37,962 bases of DNA from Desulfobulbus propionicus (GTDB lineage: Bacteria > Desulfobacterota > Dissulfuribacteria > Dissulfuribacterales > DYOW01): the NCBI GenBank assembly GCA_020720325.1, contig DYOW01000014.1:1-37962 (forward strand), in the 5' to 3' direction. Every line of letters starts with the position of its first letter. Position 1 is the stretch's first letter. Positions 26,755 to 34,071 of this stretch are shown here, one piece after another. The translations under genes and the position numbers were made by a program. The notes under the pieces are model-generated. The model did no database searches. It saw only the letters and a program-made list of their open reading frames with translations, and was not told where the DNA came from.

Positions 26755-26801
26755 CCCGTAGGGACAACCCTAGGGTTGTCCCTACGTTTGTCCCTACGGG
26801 T
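26755..26801. repeat. REP palindrome copy 3, upstream of the RAYT start
   Basis: A 30-bp perfect palindrome (26757-26786) with a half-repeat TTTGTCCCTACGGGT (26787-26801). As the reverse complement it matches copy 2 through the half-repeat and palindrome, so copies 2 and 3 form an inverted pair about 360 bases apart that spans the 5' half of the RAYT gene and its upstream region. Confidence 0.88.
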
Positions 26802-26930
26802 ATCCCGACCATATTTTATATATACCCTGTTTTTTTATCTGTCTTCAAACATGCCGATAATATACTATGAAATTTTTTTTATTTTATATATAAAAAATAC
26901 TTGACAAATTTTAAAAAAGAGTTAATGTCA

Positions 26931-26964
26931 TAATTAATGAGATAAAGGATTTTCTCATTAATTA
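26931..26964 (+). promoter_or_regulatory. Perfect 12-bp hairpin in the flagellin upstream region with GGA in the loop
   Basis: TAATTAATGAGA and TCTCATTAATTA are perfectly complementary around the 10-base loop TAAAGGATTT. AAAAAATTTTTT follows, so the structure could also act as a weak terminator or attenuator. An AAGGA loop on a stem is the shape bound by CsrA, a known flagellin regulator in some bacteria, and the flagellin ribosome site ATGGAGGAT has further GGA motifs. The CsrA reading is inference. Confidence 0.4.
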
Positions 26965-26996
26965 AAAAATTTTTTCTTTATCAAGGAAGATAAAAA

Positions 26997-27155
26997 GTGA
27001 AAAATTTTAACATTTCTATATACAGAATATTATATTCTACTTCATTATTTTTTTCAATATTTCTTTCTGCATTTTTATTCCAATTAATCCATATTAATAA
27101 TTCCCAATCTATTAAAGCACAAGGAGGTGAAAAAACAGCATTATATTTTTATTGA
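26997..27155 (+). CDS. Small membrane or exported peptide, 52 codons, GTG start (not in ORF track)
   Basis: GTG at 26997 is preceded by AAGGAAG at good distance and opens a frame reading (V/M)KNFNISIYRILYSTSLFF, then SIFLSAFLFQLIHINNSQS and a short polar tail ending YFY. A basic start, one hydrophobic helix of about 20 residues and a polar tail suggest a single-pass membrane peptide or a signal-peptide-like leader. It lies between the 12-bp hairpin and the flagellin gene, on the same strand. No family is recognised. AT-rich DNA gives such frames by chance, so translation needs proof. Confidence 0.35.
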   Translation: MKNFNISIYRILYSTSLFFSIFLSAFLFQLIHINNSQSIKAQGGEKTALYFY

Positions 27156-27262
27156 CAACAAAAAAAACAATCATTTTAACCAATTAAACATCTTGACATT
27201 AACCTGAAAAAACAAAACTATTTCCAATGAAGGAAATAAAAATAATCATGGAGGATTAAAAA

Positions 27263-29662
27263 ATGATTAATGTTACAGCGCTAAACGCCCAATTCCAATA
27301 TTCCGTAAACGTGGAATCTTTTTCTGCATCCAATGCAAGACTTTCATCACAGAGTCGTATCAACAGCTCAGCAGACGATGCGTCAGGACTTGCCATCGCA
27401 ACCAGCCTTAATGTTCAGTCCGCTGGTCTCTCACAGGCTATCAAAAATGCAACCAGCGCCGTGTCTGTTATTTCGATTGCTGATAAAGCTTTAAATGAAA
27501 CTGTTGCCAAGCTTACGACAATAAAACAAAAAGCAATCCAGGCTGCTTCTGATGAACAAACCCTTGACTCCAGGAAAAAAATTCAGGCTGATATCAACAA
27601 ACTCGTCGCACAAATTAACAATATAGCCAGAACCACAGCATATAACGGATTAAAACTTCTTTCAGGAGAGTTTACAAACAAACAGTTCCAGGTTGGCGCT
27701 TACAGCGGTGAGACAGTTGGCGTTAATATTGACTCTACGGAAGCTACAAAAGTCGGACATCTTACCACAGCAGACCTCGTTGTTGACCAGGCTGCGGTTG
27801 GCGGTGAGACAAGATTAAGCATTTACAGCGCAAACCAGAACGTATGGGTTGATATACAATCAGTCAAGCTTGCATATGATAACTCATCTAACAACAGCAT
27901 TGGCGCTCTTGCTAATGCAATCAATAAAGTTGCCGTAAGCACAGGCGTCACTGCCCAGGCTATTGTTCAATCCACAAGCAACGCCGCAGTCGCCGCAGGA
28001 TCCACAGGTTCTGATTTCGCTGTTAACGGCGTTGTTGTTGGAGCAATCACTGTTGAGGCCAATGATGCTAATGGCGCTCTTGTTAATGCGATTAACCAGA
28101 AACAAAGCCAGACAGGCGTTACCGCTTCAGTTGACCAGGCGGGATTTCTTACCCTTAAATCTGACGGAAGGGCAATAAAGGTTACTGGTGAAACCGGCAC
28201 TACTCTTATGGGAAGCGACTTTACCACCCTCGGAAAGATTAAACTTTTCCAGACAGGCGCAAATGAAATAAGAATCAATGATGACGCTGATATGGTTTCT
28301 CTCAATACCACCGCAGCCATTACAACTGGTGGCGATGTAAATACTATTATTGATTCTACTATTGCCAAAGATAGCACAATAATATCTTCATCAATCCTTC
28401 AGGCTGGCTCTACCCTTGGTTTTGTTCTTGCAGGCTCAGGTCTTCGTCAGGCTGCTATCACCACAACACAGGATAGCACAATTCTTGCTGGTTCTGTTCT
28501 TGCAAGCACATCTTTAATTGAAGCAAACACAATTCTTGGCGGAACCGCAAGAGTAGAAGGTGATACAACCGTTGACACTGAAAGTCTTTTAAAGGCTGGA
28601 AGTATCCTTGAAAGCGGAGCTATCTTTACAGCAGGCACTACTTTGACCACAGGAATTAACACAACAACAGGAAGCCTTGCTGCTGGCACAACAATAGCTG
28701 CTGATGTCACACTTTCAGGCGACGCGACATTTCTTGCTGACATGCTTATTCAGGCAAATTCAGTAATACAAAGCAATTCTTCATTGCTTGCTGGTTCAAG
28801 AATAGATAAAGACCTTAATCTTGACAATCATATGACCTTAACGCAAACCATGAAGCTTCTTGCAGGCTCAAGGATAGGTGGTGTAGCTGCAACAAATCTT
28901 TTAGATGGTTCAACAATTGGTGGGGCTTTTACACTAAGTGGCGATGCTGTTGTCACAAGGGATATGTTATTAAAAACAGGTTCTGTGATTGAAAGCACTT
29001 CTGTTCTTGGCAAAGGCTCTACTATTGGTGGTTATACAAAGATTGATTCAGGTGGCGCTGCAACACTTGGCGGCGATATGACCCTTGCAGCTGGTTCTGT
29101 AATTGGTTCTGCTTCAACGATTAAGGCAGGAACAGTTCTTACTGATGATATCTGGGGCGCTGGCTCAATACTTTATCAAGCAGGGACCGTGTTGACAGGC
29201 GATCTGACCACATCTGGAACAAACAGAATAGACAATTCCATGACACTTAAAGCTAATTCTGTCTTAATGTCAGGCTCTACGCTTGCTCCAACAGCATCCG
29301 CAAGCACCGGAGCTTCCGCAACCACATCTATTGAAAACCTTGAAAGCTACAGACTTTCTGACATTAATGTTCTTTCTCAGGAAGATGCGCAGGTTGCGAT
29401 CTCCATTGTTGACGCTACGATAAGCGCCATAACCAAGGTTAAATCCGATCTTGGTTCTTCTCAGAACCAGCTTACAAGCACTATTGCAAACCTTGGAACA
29501 ACAAACACCAATGTTCTGTCAGCTTCAGCCACAATCACACAAATTAACTGGGCTGAAGAGTCCACAACCTTCTCACAGATGCAGGTGCTCAAGCAGGTGT
29601 CACAATACGCGTTGTCACAGGCAAATGCAGACTTCCAGAGCGTAATGAGATTCTTCCAGTAA
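27263..29662 (+). CDS. fliC: Long flagellin with a hexad-repeat central domain
   Basis: Main filament protein, exported through the flagellar type III system. The N-terminal D0/D1 region (about 1-165) has RLSSQSRINSSADDASGLAI and ARTTAYNGLKLLSG. A flagellin_IN-like stretch follows (DFAVNGVVVGAITV, about 251-310). Residues about 362-676 are hexad-like repeats rich in [L/I]-x-A-G-S (SLLKAGSILESGAIFTAG). The C-terminal D1/D0 (about 690-799) ends QANADFQSVMRFFQ where QxxQSVLRLLQ is usual. There is no Cys. Most flagellins are 270-550 aa, so the 799-aa length comes from the insert, which is rich in Ser/Thr as expected of an O-glycosylation target. GGAGG lies 8 bases before the ATG. The N-terminus MINVTALNAQ lacks the common MxLxINxN start. 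Confidence 0.9.
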   Translation: MINVTALNAQFQYSVNVESFSASNARLSSQSRINSSADDASGLAIATSLNVQSAGLSQAIKNATSAVSVISIADKALNETVAKLTTIKQKAIQAASDEQTLDSRKKIQADINKLVAQINNIARTTAYNGLKLLSGEFTNKQFQVGAYSGETVGVNIDSTEATKVGHLTTADLVVDQAAVGGETRLSIYSANQNVWVDIQSVKLAYDNSSNNSIGALANAINKVAVSTGVTAQAIVQSTSNAAVAAGSTGSDFAVNGVVVGAITVEANDANGALVNAINQKQSQTGVTASVDQAGFLTLKSDGRAIKVTGETGTTLMGSDFTTLGKIKLFQTGANEIRINDDADMVSLNTTAAITTGGDVNTIIDSTIAKDSTIISSSILQAGSTLGFVLAGSGLRQAAITTTQDSTILAGSVLASTSLIEANTILGGTARVEGDTTVDTESLLKAGSILESGAIFTAGTTLTTGINTTTGSLAAGTTIAADVTLSGDATFLADMLIQANSVIQSNSSLLAGSRIDKDLNLDNHMTLTQTMKLLAGSRIGGVAATNLLDGSTIGGAFTLSGDAVVTRDMLLKTGSVIESTSVLGKGSTIGGYTKIDSGGAATLGGDMTLAAGSVIGSASTIKAGTVLTDDIWGAGSILYQAGTVLTGDLTTSGTNRIDNSMTLKANSVLMSGSTLAPTASASTGASATTSIENLESYRLSDINVLSQEDAQVAISIVDATISAITKVKSDLGSSQNQLTSTIANLGTTNTNVLSASATITQINWAEESTTFSQMQVLKQVSQYALSQANADFQSVMRFFQ
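28346..29290 (+). repeat. Hexad-like repeat domain within flagellin (protein-level repeat)
   Basis: Encodes about 315 residues in which S/T-x-[L/I/V]-x-[A/S]-G units recur every 5-7 residues, for example STILAG, SVLAST, SLIEAN, SLLKAG, SILESG, with turns of TTG, SGD and GG. Periodic aliphatic and small residues suggest a beta-solenoid akin to left-handed hexapeptide helices or bactofilin-like folds. The DNA is not repeated exactly, so the array is old or diverged. Confidence 0.65.
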
Positions 29663-29697
29663 ACCTTAACAATTAACATTCAATTAATAAATAAACA

Positions 29698-29727
29698 TTC
29701 CTCCCTCTGGTTAAACAGGGGGAGGAA
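29698..29727 (+). terminator. Hairpin downstream of flagellin, probable terminator
   Basis: TTCCTCCCTCTG and CAGGGGGAGGAA form a 12-bp stem with one G-T wobble around the loop GTTAAA, 36 bases after the flagellin stop. The following T-run (ATTGTATTTG) is poor, so it may be a partial terminator or protect the flagellin mRNA 3' end while limiting read-through to the Uma2 genes. Confidence 0.6.
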
Positions 29728-29755
29728 ATTGTATTTGAGAAATTAAAGATTTTTT

Positions 29756-30334
29756 ATGGCGACAGCAACGATAATAAAACAGGATGTCAGAGATTTAATA
29801 GTTCTTCCTGACTATGATTACAGTGATTATGAAAGATGGGAAGGAAAATGGGAACTTATTGAGGGTTTGCCCTTTGCAATGAGCCCTTCGCCTTCATTAA
29901 GACATCAAAGAATGTCCTCTTTAATTGAAGCAGAACTTGAAGAACGACTTAAAGATTGTAAGGAATGCAAGGCTTTTTTGCCCATTGATTGGAAGGTGTC
30001 TGAAAAAACCATATTGCAGCCTGATAATTGTGTTATTTGTGATTTTGACTTAAACAGGCGTTTTATTACAAGTCCGCCTGTTATGATTTTTGAAATATTA
30101 TCACCAAAAACCAGAAAAAAAGACACTGAAATCAAGTTCAGGATTTATGAGGAACAAGGGGTAAAATATTTTATAATAATTAAGCCTTTAAAGTTGACTG
30201 CCTTAATTTATGAAATTAATGATGGCAAATATGTTTTACGGACAAAGGCTGAAAACGGTTTTTTTAATTTTGATATAGGATATTGCGAGTTTAGTTTTGA
30301 TTTTAACAGAATTTTTGATGAGTTTAAAAAGTAG
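29756..30334 (+). CDS. Uma2 family predicted endonuclease, tandem copy A
   Basis: 192 aa. It has YERWEGKWELIEGLPFAMSP, TILQPDNCVIC, SPPVMIFEILSPKT and KFRIYEEQGVKYFIIIKP. The last motif has lost the Asp usual in the (V/I)DP position (IKP here), and the SPPV replaces APD, as in a common Uma2 subgroup. Its first third is almost the same DNA as copy B next door (119 bases with 2 differences), while the rest has diverged. It follows the flagellin terminator and has only a weak ribosome site. Role unknown. Confidence 0.8.
   Translation: MATATIIKQDVRDLIVLPDYDYSDYERWEGKWELIEGLPFAMSPSPSLRHQRMSSLIEAELEERLKDCKECKAFLPIDWKVSEKTILQPDNCVICDFDLNRRFITSPPVMIFEILSPKTRKKDTEIKFRIYEEQGVKYFIIIKPLKLTALIYEINDGKYVLRTKAENGFFNFDIGYCEFSFDFNRIFDEFKK
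29774..29892 (+). repeat. Direct repeat shared by the tandem Uma2 genes, copy A
   Basis: 119 bases that match 30358-30476 with only 2 mismatches, offset 584 bases. It begins at the ATAAAAC in codon 7 and ends at CCCTTCGCC, within the MSPSP motif, after which identity drops sharply. Confidence 0.9.
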
Positions 30335-30339
30335 AAATT

Positions 30340-30915
30340 ATGGCGGCATCAACGGCAATAAAACAAGATGTCAGAGATTTAATAGTTCTTCCTGACTATG
30401 ATTACAGTGATTATGAAAGATGGGAAGGAAGATGGGAACTTATTGAGGGTTTGCCCTTTGCAATGAGCCCTTCGCCAGTGAGAAGACATCAGATAATAAG
30501 CTTGAATATTGCCATTGAACTTGCTGAAAAACTTGAAAACTGTCAAAAATGCCGGTCATATTTTAATCTTGACTGGATTATAAGTGATAAAACTGTTGTT
30601 TGTCCTGATAATATGGTTGTTTGTGATGATGATATGCAAGAGAATTTTATAAGAACAACTCCTGCAATAATATTTGAGATACTTTCACCTAAAACTATTG
30701 ATAAGGATAGGGTGAATAAGTTCAGGATTTATGAAAAACAAGGCGTTAAATATTATGTAATAATTGACCCTTCACAATTAATTGCTGATGTTTATTGTTT
30801 AAAATATAATAAATTTTTGGTTAGCGGACAGTTTGCAACAGAAATTTTTAGTTTTGACATAGATTACTGTTGTTTTGATTTTAATTTTGGCAATATGTTT
30901 AAGGAATTAAGGTAA
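30340..30915 (+). CDS. Uma2 family predicted endonuclease, tandem copy B
   Basis: 191 aa, starting 5 bases after copy A stops. It has ERWEGRWELIEGLPFAMSP, TVVCPDNMVVC, TTPAIIFEILSPKT and FRIYEKQGVKYYVIIDP, keeping the Asp that copy A has lost. Residues 1-46 are nearly identical to copy A; after the MSPSP motif the two differ throughout. This pattern is better explained by gene conversion or recombination between older paralogs than by a simple recent duplication. It lies 7 bases before the retropepsin-like gene. Confidence 0.82.
   Translation: MAASTAIKQDVRDLIVLPDYDYSDYERWEGRWELIEGLPFAMSPSPVRRHQIISLNIAIELAEKLENCQKCRSYFNLDWIISDKTVVCPDNMVVCDDDMQENFIRTTPAIIFEILSPKTIDKDRVNKFRIYEKQGVKYYVIIDPSQLIADVYCLKYNKFLVSGQFATEIFSFDIDYCCFDFNFGNMFKELR
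30358..30476 (+). repeat. Direct repeat shared by the tandem Uma2 genes, copy B
   Basis: Partner of 29774-29892. The two differences are A/G at the fourth position after AAAC and at GAAGATGG versus GAAAATGG. Confidence 0.9.
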
Positions 30916-30922
30916 TTTAAGA

Positions 30923-31324
30923 ATGGGCAGAATAGTTGCGCCGGTAAAAATTTCAAATGCAATAGACAGGGAACAGAAAATTCTGTGTGATGCCCTTGTT
31001 GACACAGGCGCTTCCTATATGGTTTTACCCATTGCATGGAGACAGAAACTCGGCGTTCTTGAAAAGATTGACACAATTGAATTGGAACTTTCAGATCAGT
31101 CAATTAAAACCGGTGATATATGCGGCCCTGTTATGATACAGCTTGAAGGTTTCCGTCCGGTTTTTTCAGAAGTTTTATTTATTGACATGAAACCTGAAAA
31201 TGGAATGTATGAACCTTTAATCGGCTATATTATTCTTGAACAATGTCAGGCAGGAGTTGATATGCTTGGACACAGATTGGTTCATGTTAAAACAATGGAC
31301 TTAAAAAAATTTAGCAGGAGATAA
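30923..31324 (+). CDS. Retropepsin-like aspartic protease family protein
   Basis: 133 aa with the active-site motif ALVDTGASYMVLP (D27-T-G-A-S) and the later EPLIGYIILEQCQAGVDMLG, which parallels the Leu-(I/L)-G-x-x-x-L segment of clan AA single-lobe proteases. It would act as a homodimer. No signal peptide is seen, so it is cytoplasmic. Small proteins like this are common in some bacteria with no known substrate. It lies 7 bases after Uma2 copy B and 4 bases before fliD, so it is likely transcribed with flagellar genes. Confidence 0.78.
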   Translation: MGRIVAPVKISNAIDREQKILCDALVDTGASYMVLPIAWRQKLGVLEKIDTIELELSDQSIKTGDICGPVMIQLEGFRPVFSEVLFIDMKPENGMYEPLIGYIILEQCQAGVDMLGHRLVHVKTMDLKKFSRR

Positions 31325-31328
31325 ATTT

Positions 31329-32690
31329 ATGGCTACAATATCTTCTTTAGGAATTGGTTCTGGTTTAGATTTACAAGGCATGTTGGATCAATTAAGGCAA
31401 ATTGACGAAGAAGCCTACATCACACCGCTTAATGACAGCATAACAAAAATAAATAATCAGCTCGCTGGTTTTGACAGCATAAATCAGAGTGTTCTTGATA
31501 TACAAAGTGATGCGTTAAGCCTTGCTTTAAATACCACTTTTATGGGAAGAACCGTTAATGTTGGCAATTCTTCTGTTATAAGCGCAAGCGTTGTTGACGG
31601 CACAACTGCCGGAAGCCATGAGGTAAGTGTCTCAAGACTTGCCACAAAAAGCTCATGGATTTCCCAAAGCGGAGCTGCCTCCGCAGATGCGATTGCCTCT
31701 GTGGCAGGAGGGACTTTTAGTTTCACAGTTGGCTCGGGGAATCAGGTTGATGTTACTGTTTCCGCAAATGCCACATTACAGGAACTTGCTGATGCTATAA
31801 ACAATAAAGACGCTGGAGTAACCGCAAGCGTTGTTAATACAGGCACAGGCGCTAATCCATATAAACTTGCCATAAATGCCAATAATACCGGTGAGTCTTC
31901 AAGAATTACCATAACAAATCAGCTTGGGGATTTTGCCCTGGATGAAAATCAGGGATCAGGCGGCGCTTCGCTTAACACAGAACTTACAGTAAATGGAATT
32001 ACATATCAGAGAAACAGCAACAGCAATATAAAAGATATTATTTCAGGTGTTACTTTAAATATAAACAGCACAGGCAGTTCATCCCTTGAAGTAGGGGTGA
32101 ATACCGCTTCCGTTAAAGATATTATTAAGGGTTTTGTTGAGAAATTTAATACCCTTGTCTCAGATATCAAAAACAAGACAGGCTACGATGAGGAAGGTAA
32201 TCCCGGATTATTAACCGATTTAACTTCAATTAAAAATCTTAGTTCTGAAATAACTGATTTGATGTTCACCAACGTTGATGTGGGCGGTTCTATAACAAAC
32301 ATGATTGAACTTGGTGTTTCTGTTAACGAAGACGGGACAATAACTATTGATGAAACCACGCTTGACGATGCAATCGAAAATAATTTTGATGATGTGAAAA
32401 ATTTTTTCATTGGAAATGACACTGTCAAGGGTTTTGCAGATAAGGTTACGGATAAAATGAACTCCTTAACCTACTATGGAACAGGAATTCTTTCTTTAGA
32501 GCAAACAACTGCCCAGAGCAGAATTGAGGATATTGACAATGAAATAACCTCAACAACCACAAGACTTGATGAAAAATTTACACACCTTACAGAACAATTC
32601 ACACAGCTTGATGTGGTTATGGCGCAGATGCAGGCCATTCAGGATTATCTGACCAGTCAGTTTGATGCATTGGCAAATTATAATAGCTAA
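31329..32690 (+). CDS. fliD: Flagellar hook-associated protein 2 (filament cap)
   Basis: FliD caps the filament tip and directs flagellin assembly. It begins MATISSLGIGSGLDLQGMLD, a standard FliD N-terminus, then NQLAGFDSINQSVLDIQ. The middle has the flagellin_IN-like repeat TVSANATLQELADAINNKDA, and the C-terminal coiled coil runs through DIDNEITSTTTRLDEKFTHL to MQAIQDYLTSQFDALANYNS. At 453 aa it is in the normal range. AGGAG precedes the ATG by 8 bases. fliS, a FliT-like gene and flaG follow in the same direction. Confidence 0.95.
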   Translation: MATISSLGIGSGLDLQGMLDQLRQIDEEAYITPLNDSITKINNQLAGFDSINQSVLDIQSDALSLALNTTFMGRTVNVGNSSVISASVVDGTTAGSHEVSVSRLATKSSWISQSGAASADAIASVAGGTFSFTVGSGNQVDVTVSANATLQELADAINNKDAGVTASVVNTGTGANPYKLAINANNTGESSRITITNQLGDFALDENQGSGGASLNTELTVNGITYQRNSNSNIKDIISGVTLNINSTGSSSLEVGVNTASVKDIIKGFVEKFNTLVSDIKNKTGYDEEGNPGLLTDLTSIKNLSSEITDLMFTNVDVGGSITNMIELGVSVNEDGTITIDETTLDDAIENNFDDVKNFFIGNDTVKGFADKVTDKMNSLTYYGTGILSLEQTTAQSRIEDIDNEITSTTTRLDEKFTHLTEQFTQLDVVMAQMQAIQDYLTSQFDALANYNS

Positions 32691-32723
32691 AGTAATATAA
32701 AAAAAAATTTAAGGAGAATGAAT

Positions 32724-33200
32724 ATGACACGCGGAGCAAGCGCTTACGGAACAACTGGGGTATTAACAGCAGATCCTTATAAGTTGATTTTGATGCTTTA
32801 TGATGTCTGCATTAAGAATTTACATCTTGTCAATCAGGGTATAGATGAAGACAATATTGTTAAAAGAAGCGAAGCATTATATAAAGTTATTGAAATTATA
32901 AATGAGCTTTTAATTGCTGTTCGTGGCGAGACCGAACAGGCTGCCTTTTTAAGAGGTCTTTATATAGCGATTCTTTTGGAGCTTCCAAAGGTTAATCTTA
33001 CCAATGATAAAGCAATAATTGACAGGTCAATTCGGTATATTATCGAACTTAGAAGAATGTGGCAGGAAGTTATCGCGGACGAAAATAAAAAAAATAATTG
33101 CTCCAGGGAAGAATTACATAGTAATACTGGTGGCGCGCCACCAAGGCAGATTAATTATAGCAATTCAGCCGCAACTTATCAGCGGCCACAGGCATTATAG
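32724..33200 (+). CDS. fliS: Flagellin export chaperone FliS
   Basis: Binds the flagellin C-terminus in the cytoplasm and delivers it for export. It reads ASAYGTTGVLTADPYKLILMLYDVCIKNL, the classic FliS opening, with a four-helix layout and a polar tail. The track starts at 32718, but AGGAG at 32712-32716 leaves one base before that ATG and seven before the ATG at 32724, so I prefer 32724 (158 aa). The final 30 residues (SREELHSNTGG and on) are longer than usual and likely disordered. It lies between fliD and the FliT-like gene. Confidence 0.93.
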   Translation: MTRGASAYGTTGVLTADPYKLILMLYDVCIKNLHLVNQGIDEDNIVKRSEALYKVIEIINELLIAVRGETEQAAFLRGLYIAILLELPKVNLTNDKAIIDRSIRYIIELRRMWQEVIADENKKNNCSREELHSNTGGAPPRQINYSNSAATYQRPQAL

Positions 33201-33208
33201 GAATTAAT

Positions 33209-33613
33209 ATGGAAAACGATGATTTTAATAAGACAGTCAACAATATCTTTAGAGAATTTGAAAAATTTCAATCTCAAGTCCTTGATTTATTAAATTCGGA
33301 TAGAAATAAATTTTTTGAATCCATTAATGAGTTACAGAATAAAATTAATATGTATAATGAGATATTAAGGACTTCTATTGATGAACTGGTCGCAAAGCTT
33401 AATGCGGGAGTTATTCCAATTGAAGATGGTCTCTACTGGAACGAGAGATTAAAAGTTATAATGGATAATCTTGCAATGATTTATTTTGAAATGGAAAAAA
33501 TGAAATCAGAAATGAAAAATGAAGCTAATTTGATGAAAAAAGGCAAGACAGCTATAATGTCATATCATAGTAAACAAAATCAAAGACCATTCTTTTTAAG
33601 TCATGATGCTTAA
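33209..33613 (+). CDS. FliT-like small coiled-coil flagellar protein
   Basis: 134 aa, almost wholly helical and charged (VNNIFREFEKFQSQVLDLL, then NELQNKINMYNEIL and LAMIYFEMEKMKSEM). It starts 8 bases after fliS. The position after fliD and fliS is where FliT, the FliD chaperone, is usually found, and size and helicity fit. There is no diagnostic motif, so the name is by context. Confidence 0.55.
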   Translation: MENDDFNKTVNNIFREFEKFQSQVLDLLNSDRNKFFESINELQNKINMYNEILRTSIDELVAKLNAGVIPIEDGLYWNERLKVIMDNLAMIYFEMEKMKSEMKNEANLMKKGKTAIMSYHSKQNQRPFFLSHDA

Positions 33614-33634
33614 AAATAAACAAGGAGGTTTAAA

Positions 33635-34051
33635 ATGGAAATAAGATCAAGCGCAGCGCAAACAAGTTTAGGAACATCATATCTTGCAGGAACAAGAAAT
33701 GTATCCCATGAAGTGGTAAATAATGCACAGCCAAAACAGGAATCCACAAATATCAGCAAACCGATTGCTGATATGGCGAAAAAGGATATCCAGAATCTTG
33801 AAAAAATGACCAGAACAGAGCTTGAGGAAGTTGTAAGTGAGATTCAATCTGATATTGAATTTTTTAGAAACAAGATTAACTTTAAGGTTGATTCCAACTT
33901 TGATAATGCCTGGATCACACAGCTACTAAATAAAAGCACAGATGAAGTGATAAGTCAATTTCCGCCTGAATATCTTTTAAAGATTAGTAAATCACTTAAA
34001 GATATGTTTAAAGATATGTTAAAAGGCATTCTGGTTAATGAAAGGACATAG
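33635..34051 (+). CDS. flaG: FlaG family protein
   Basis: 138 aa. A low-complexity N-terminus precedes a helix and the FlaG core: FKVDSNFDNAWITQLLNKST, then DEVISQFPPEYLLKI, matching the family pattern in which the beta segment ends (T)GEVIRQIPPE. FlaG affects filament length in polar-flagellate bacteria and is usually next to fliD. In this window it follows the FliT-like gene rather than preceding fliD. AGGAGG precedes the ATG by 8 bases. Confidence 0.85.
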   Translation: MEIRSSAAQTSLGTSYLAGTRNVSHEVVNNAQPKQESTNISKPIADMAKKDIQNLEKMTRTELEEVVSEIQSDIEFFRNKINFKVDSNFDNAWITQLLNKSTDEVISQFPPEYLLKISKSLKDMFKDMLKGILVNERT

Positions 34052-34071
34052 GATGTATTTGAGAGTTATTG

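Larger units (their letters stand above)
26668..27262. other. Intergenic region between RAYT and flagellin: REP copy, leader hairpin, small ORF
   Basis: This 595-base AT-rich region separates divergent RAYT and flagellin genes. Going right it holds REP copy 3, a GCCGATAA octamer (26853-26860) identical to the sigma28 -10 consensus but without a TAAA at the usual distance, TTGACA boxes at 26901 and 27193, a 12-bp hairpin at 26931-26964 and a 52-codon ORF at 26997-27155. The last 107 bases before the flagellin hold the second TTGACA and the GGAGG ribosome site (27250-27254). No -10 box is convincing after either TTGACA. Confidence 0.6.

Noticed and set aside
25894-26801. CRISPR array from the repeated GTAGGGACAAC units
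   Set aside because: Only three copies, each a palindrome, at uneven spacing and in both orientations, and clustered about a RAYT gene; this is REP, not CRISPR.
26853-26860. GCCGATAA as a confirmed sigma28 promoter
   Set aside because: No TAAA box 14-16 bases upstream; one such octamer is expected by chance in a window of this size.
27884-29013. Minus-strand ORFs of 61-136 aa inside the flagellin
   Set aside because: They arise from the repetitive, stop-poor antisense of the Ala/Ser/Thr-rich region and look like shadows.
28346-29290. Repeat domain as a separate gene or bactofilin insertion
   Set aside because: The frame is continuous with conserved flagellin ends and has no internal start with a ribosome site; a bactofilin match is only a style resemblance.
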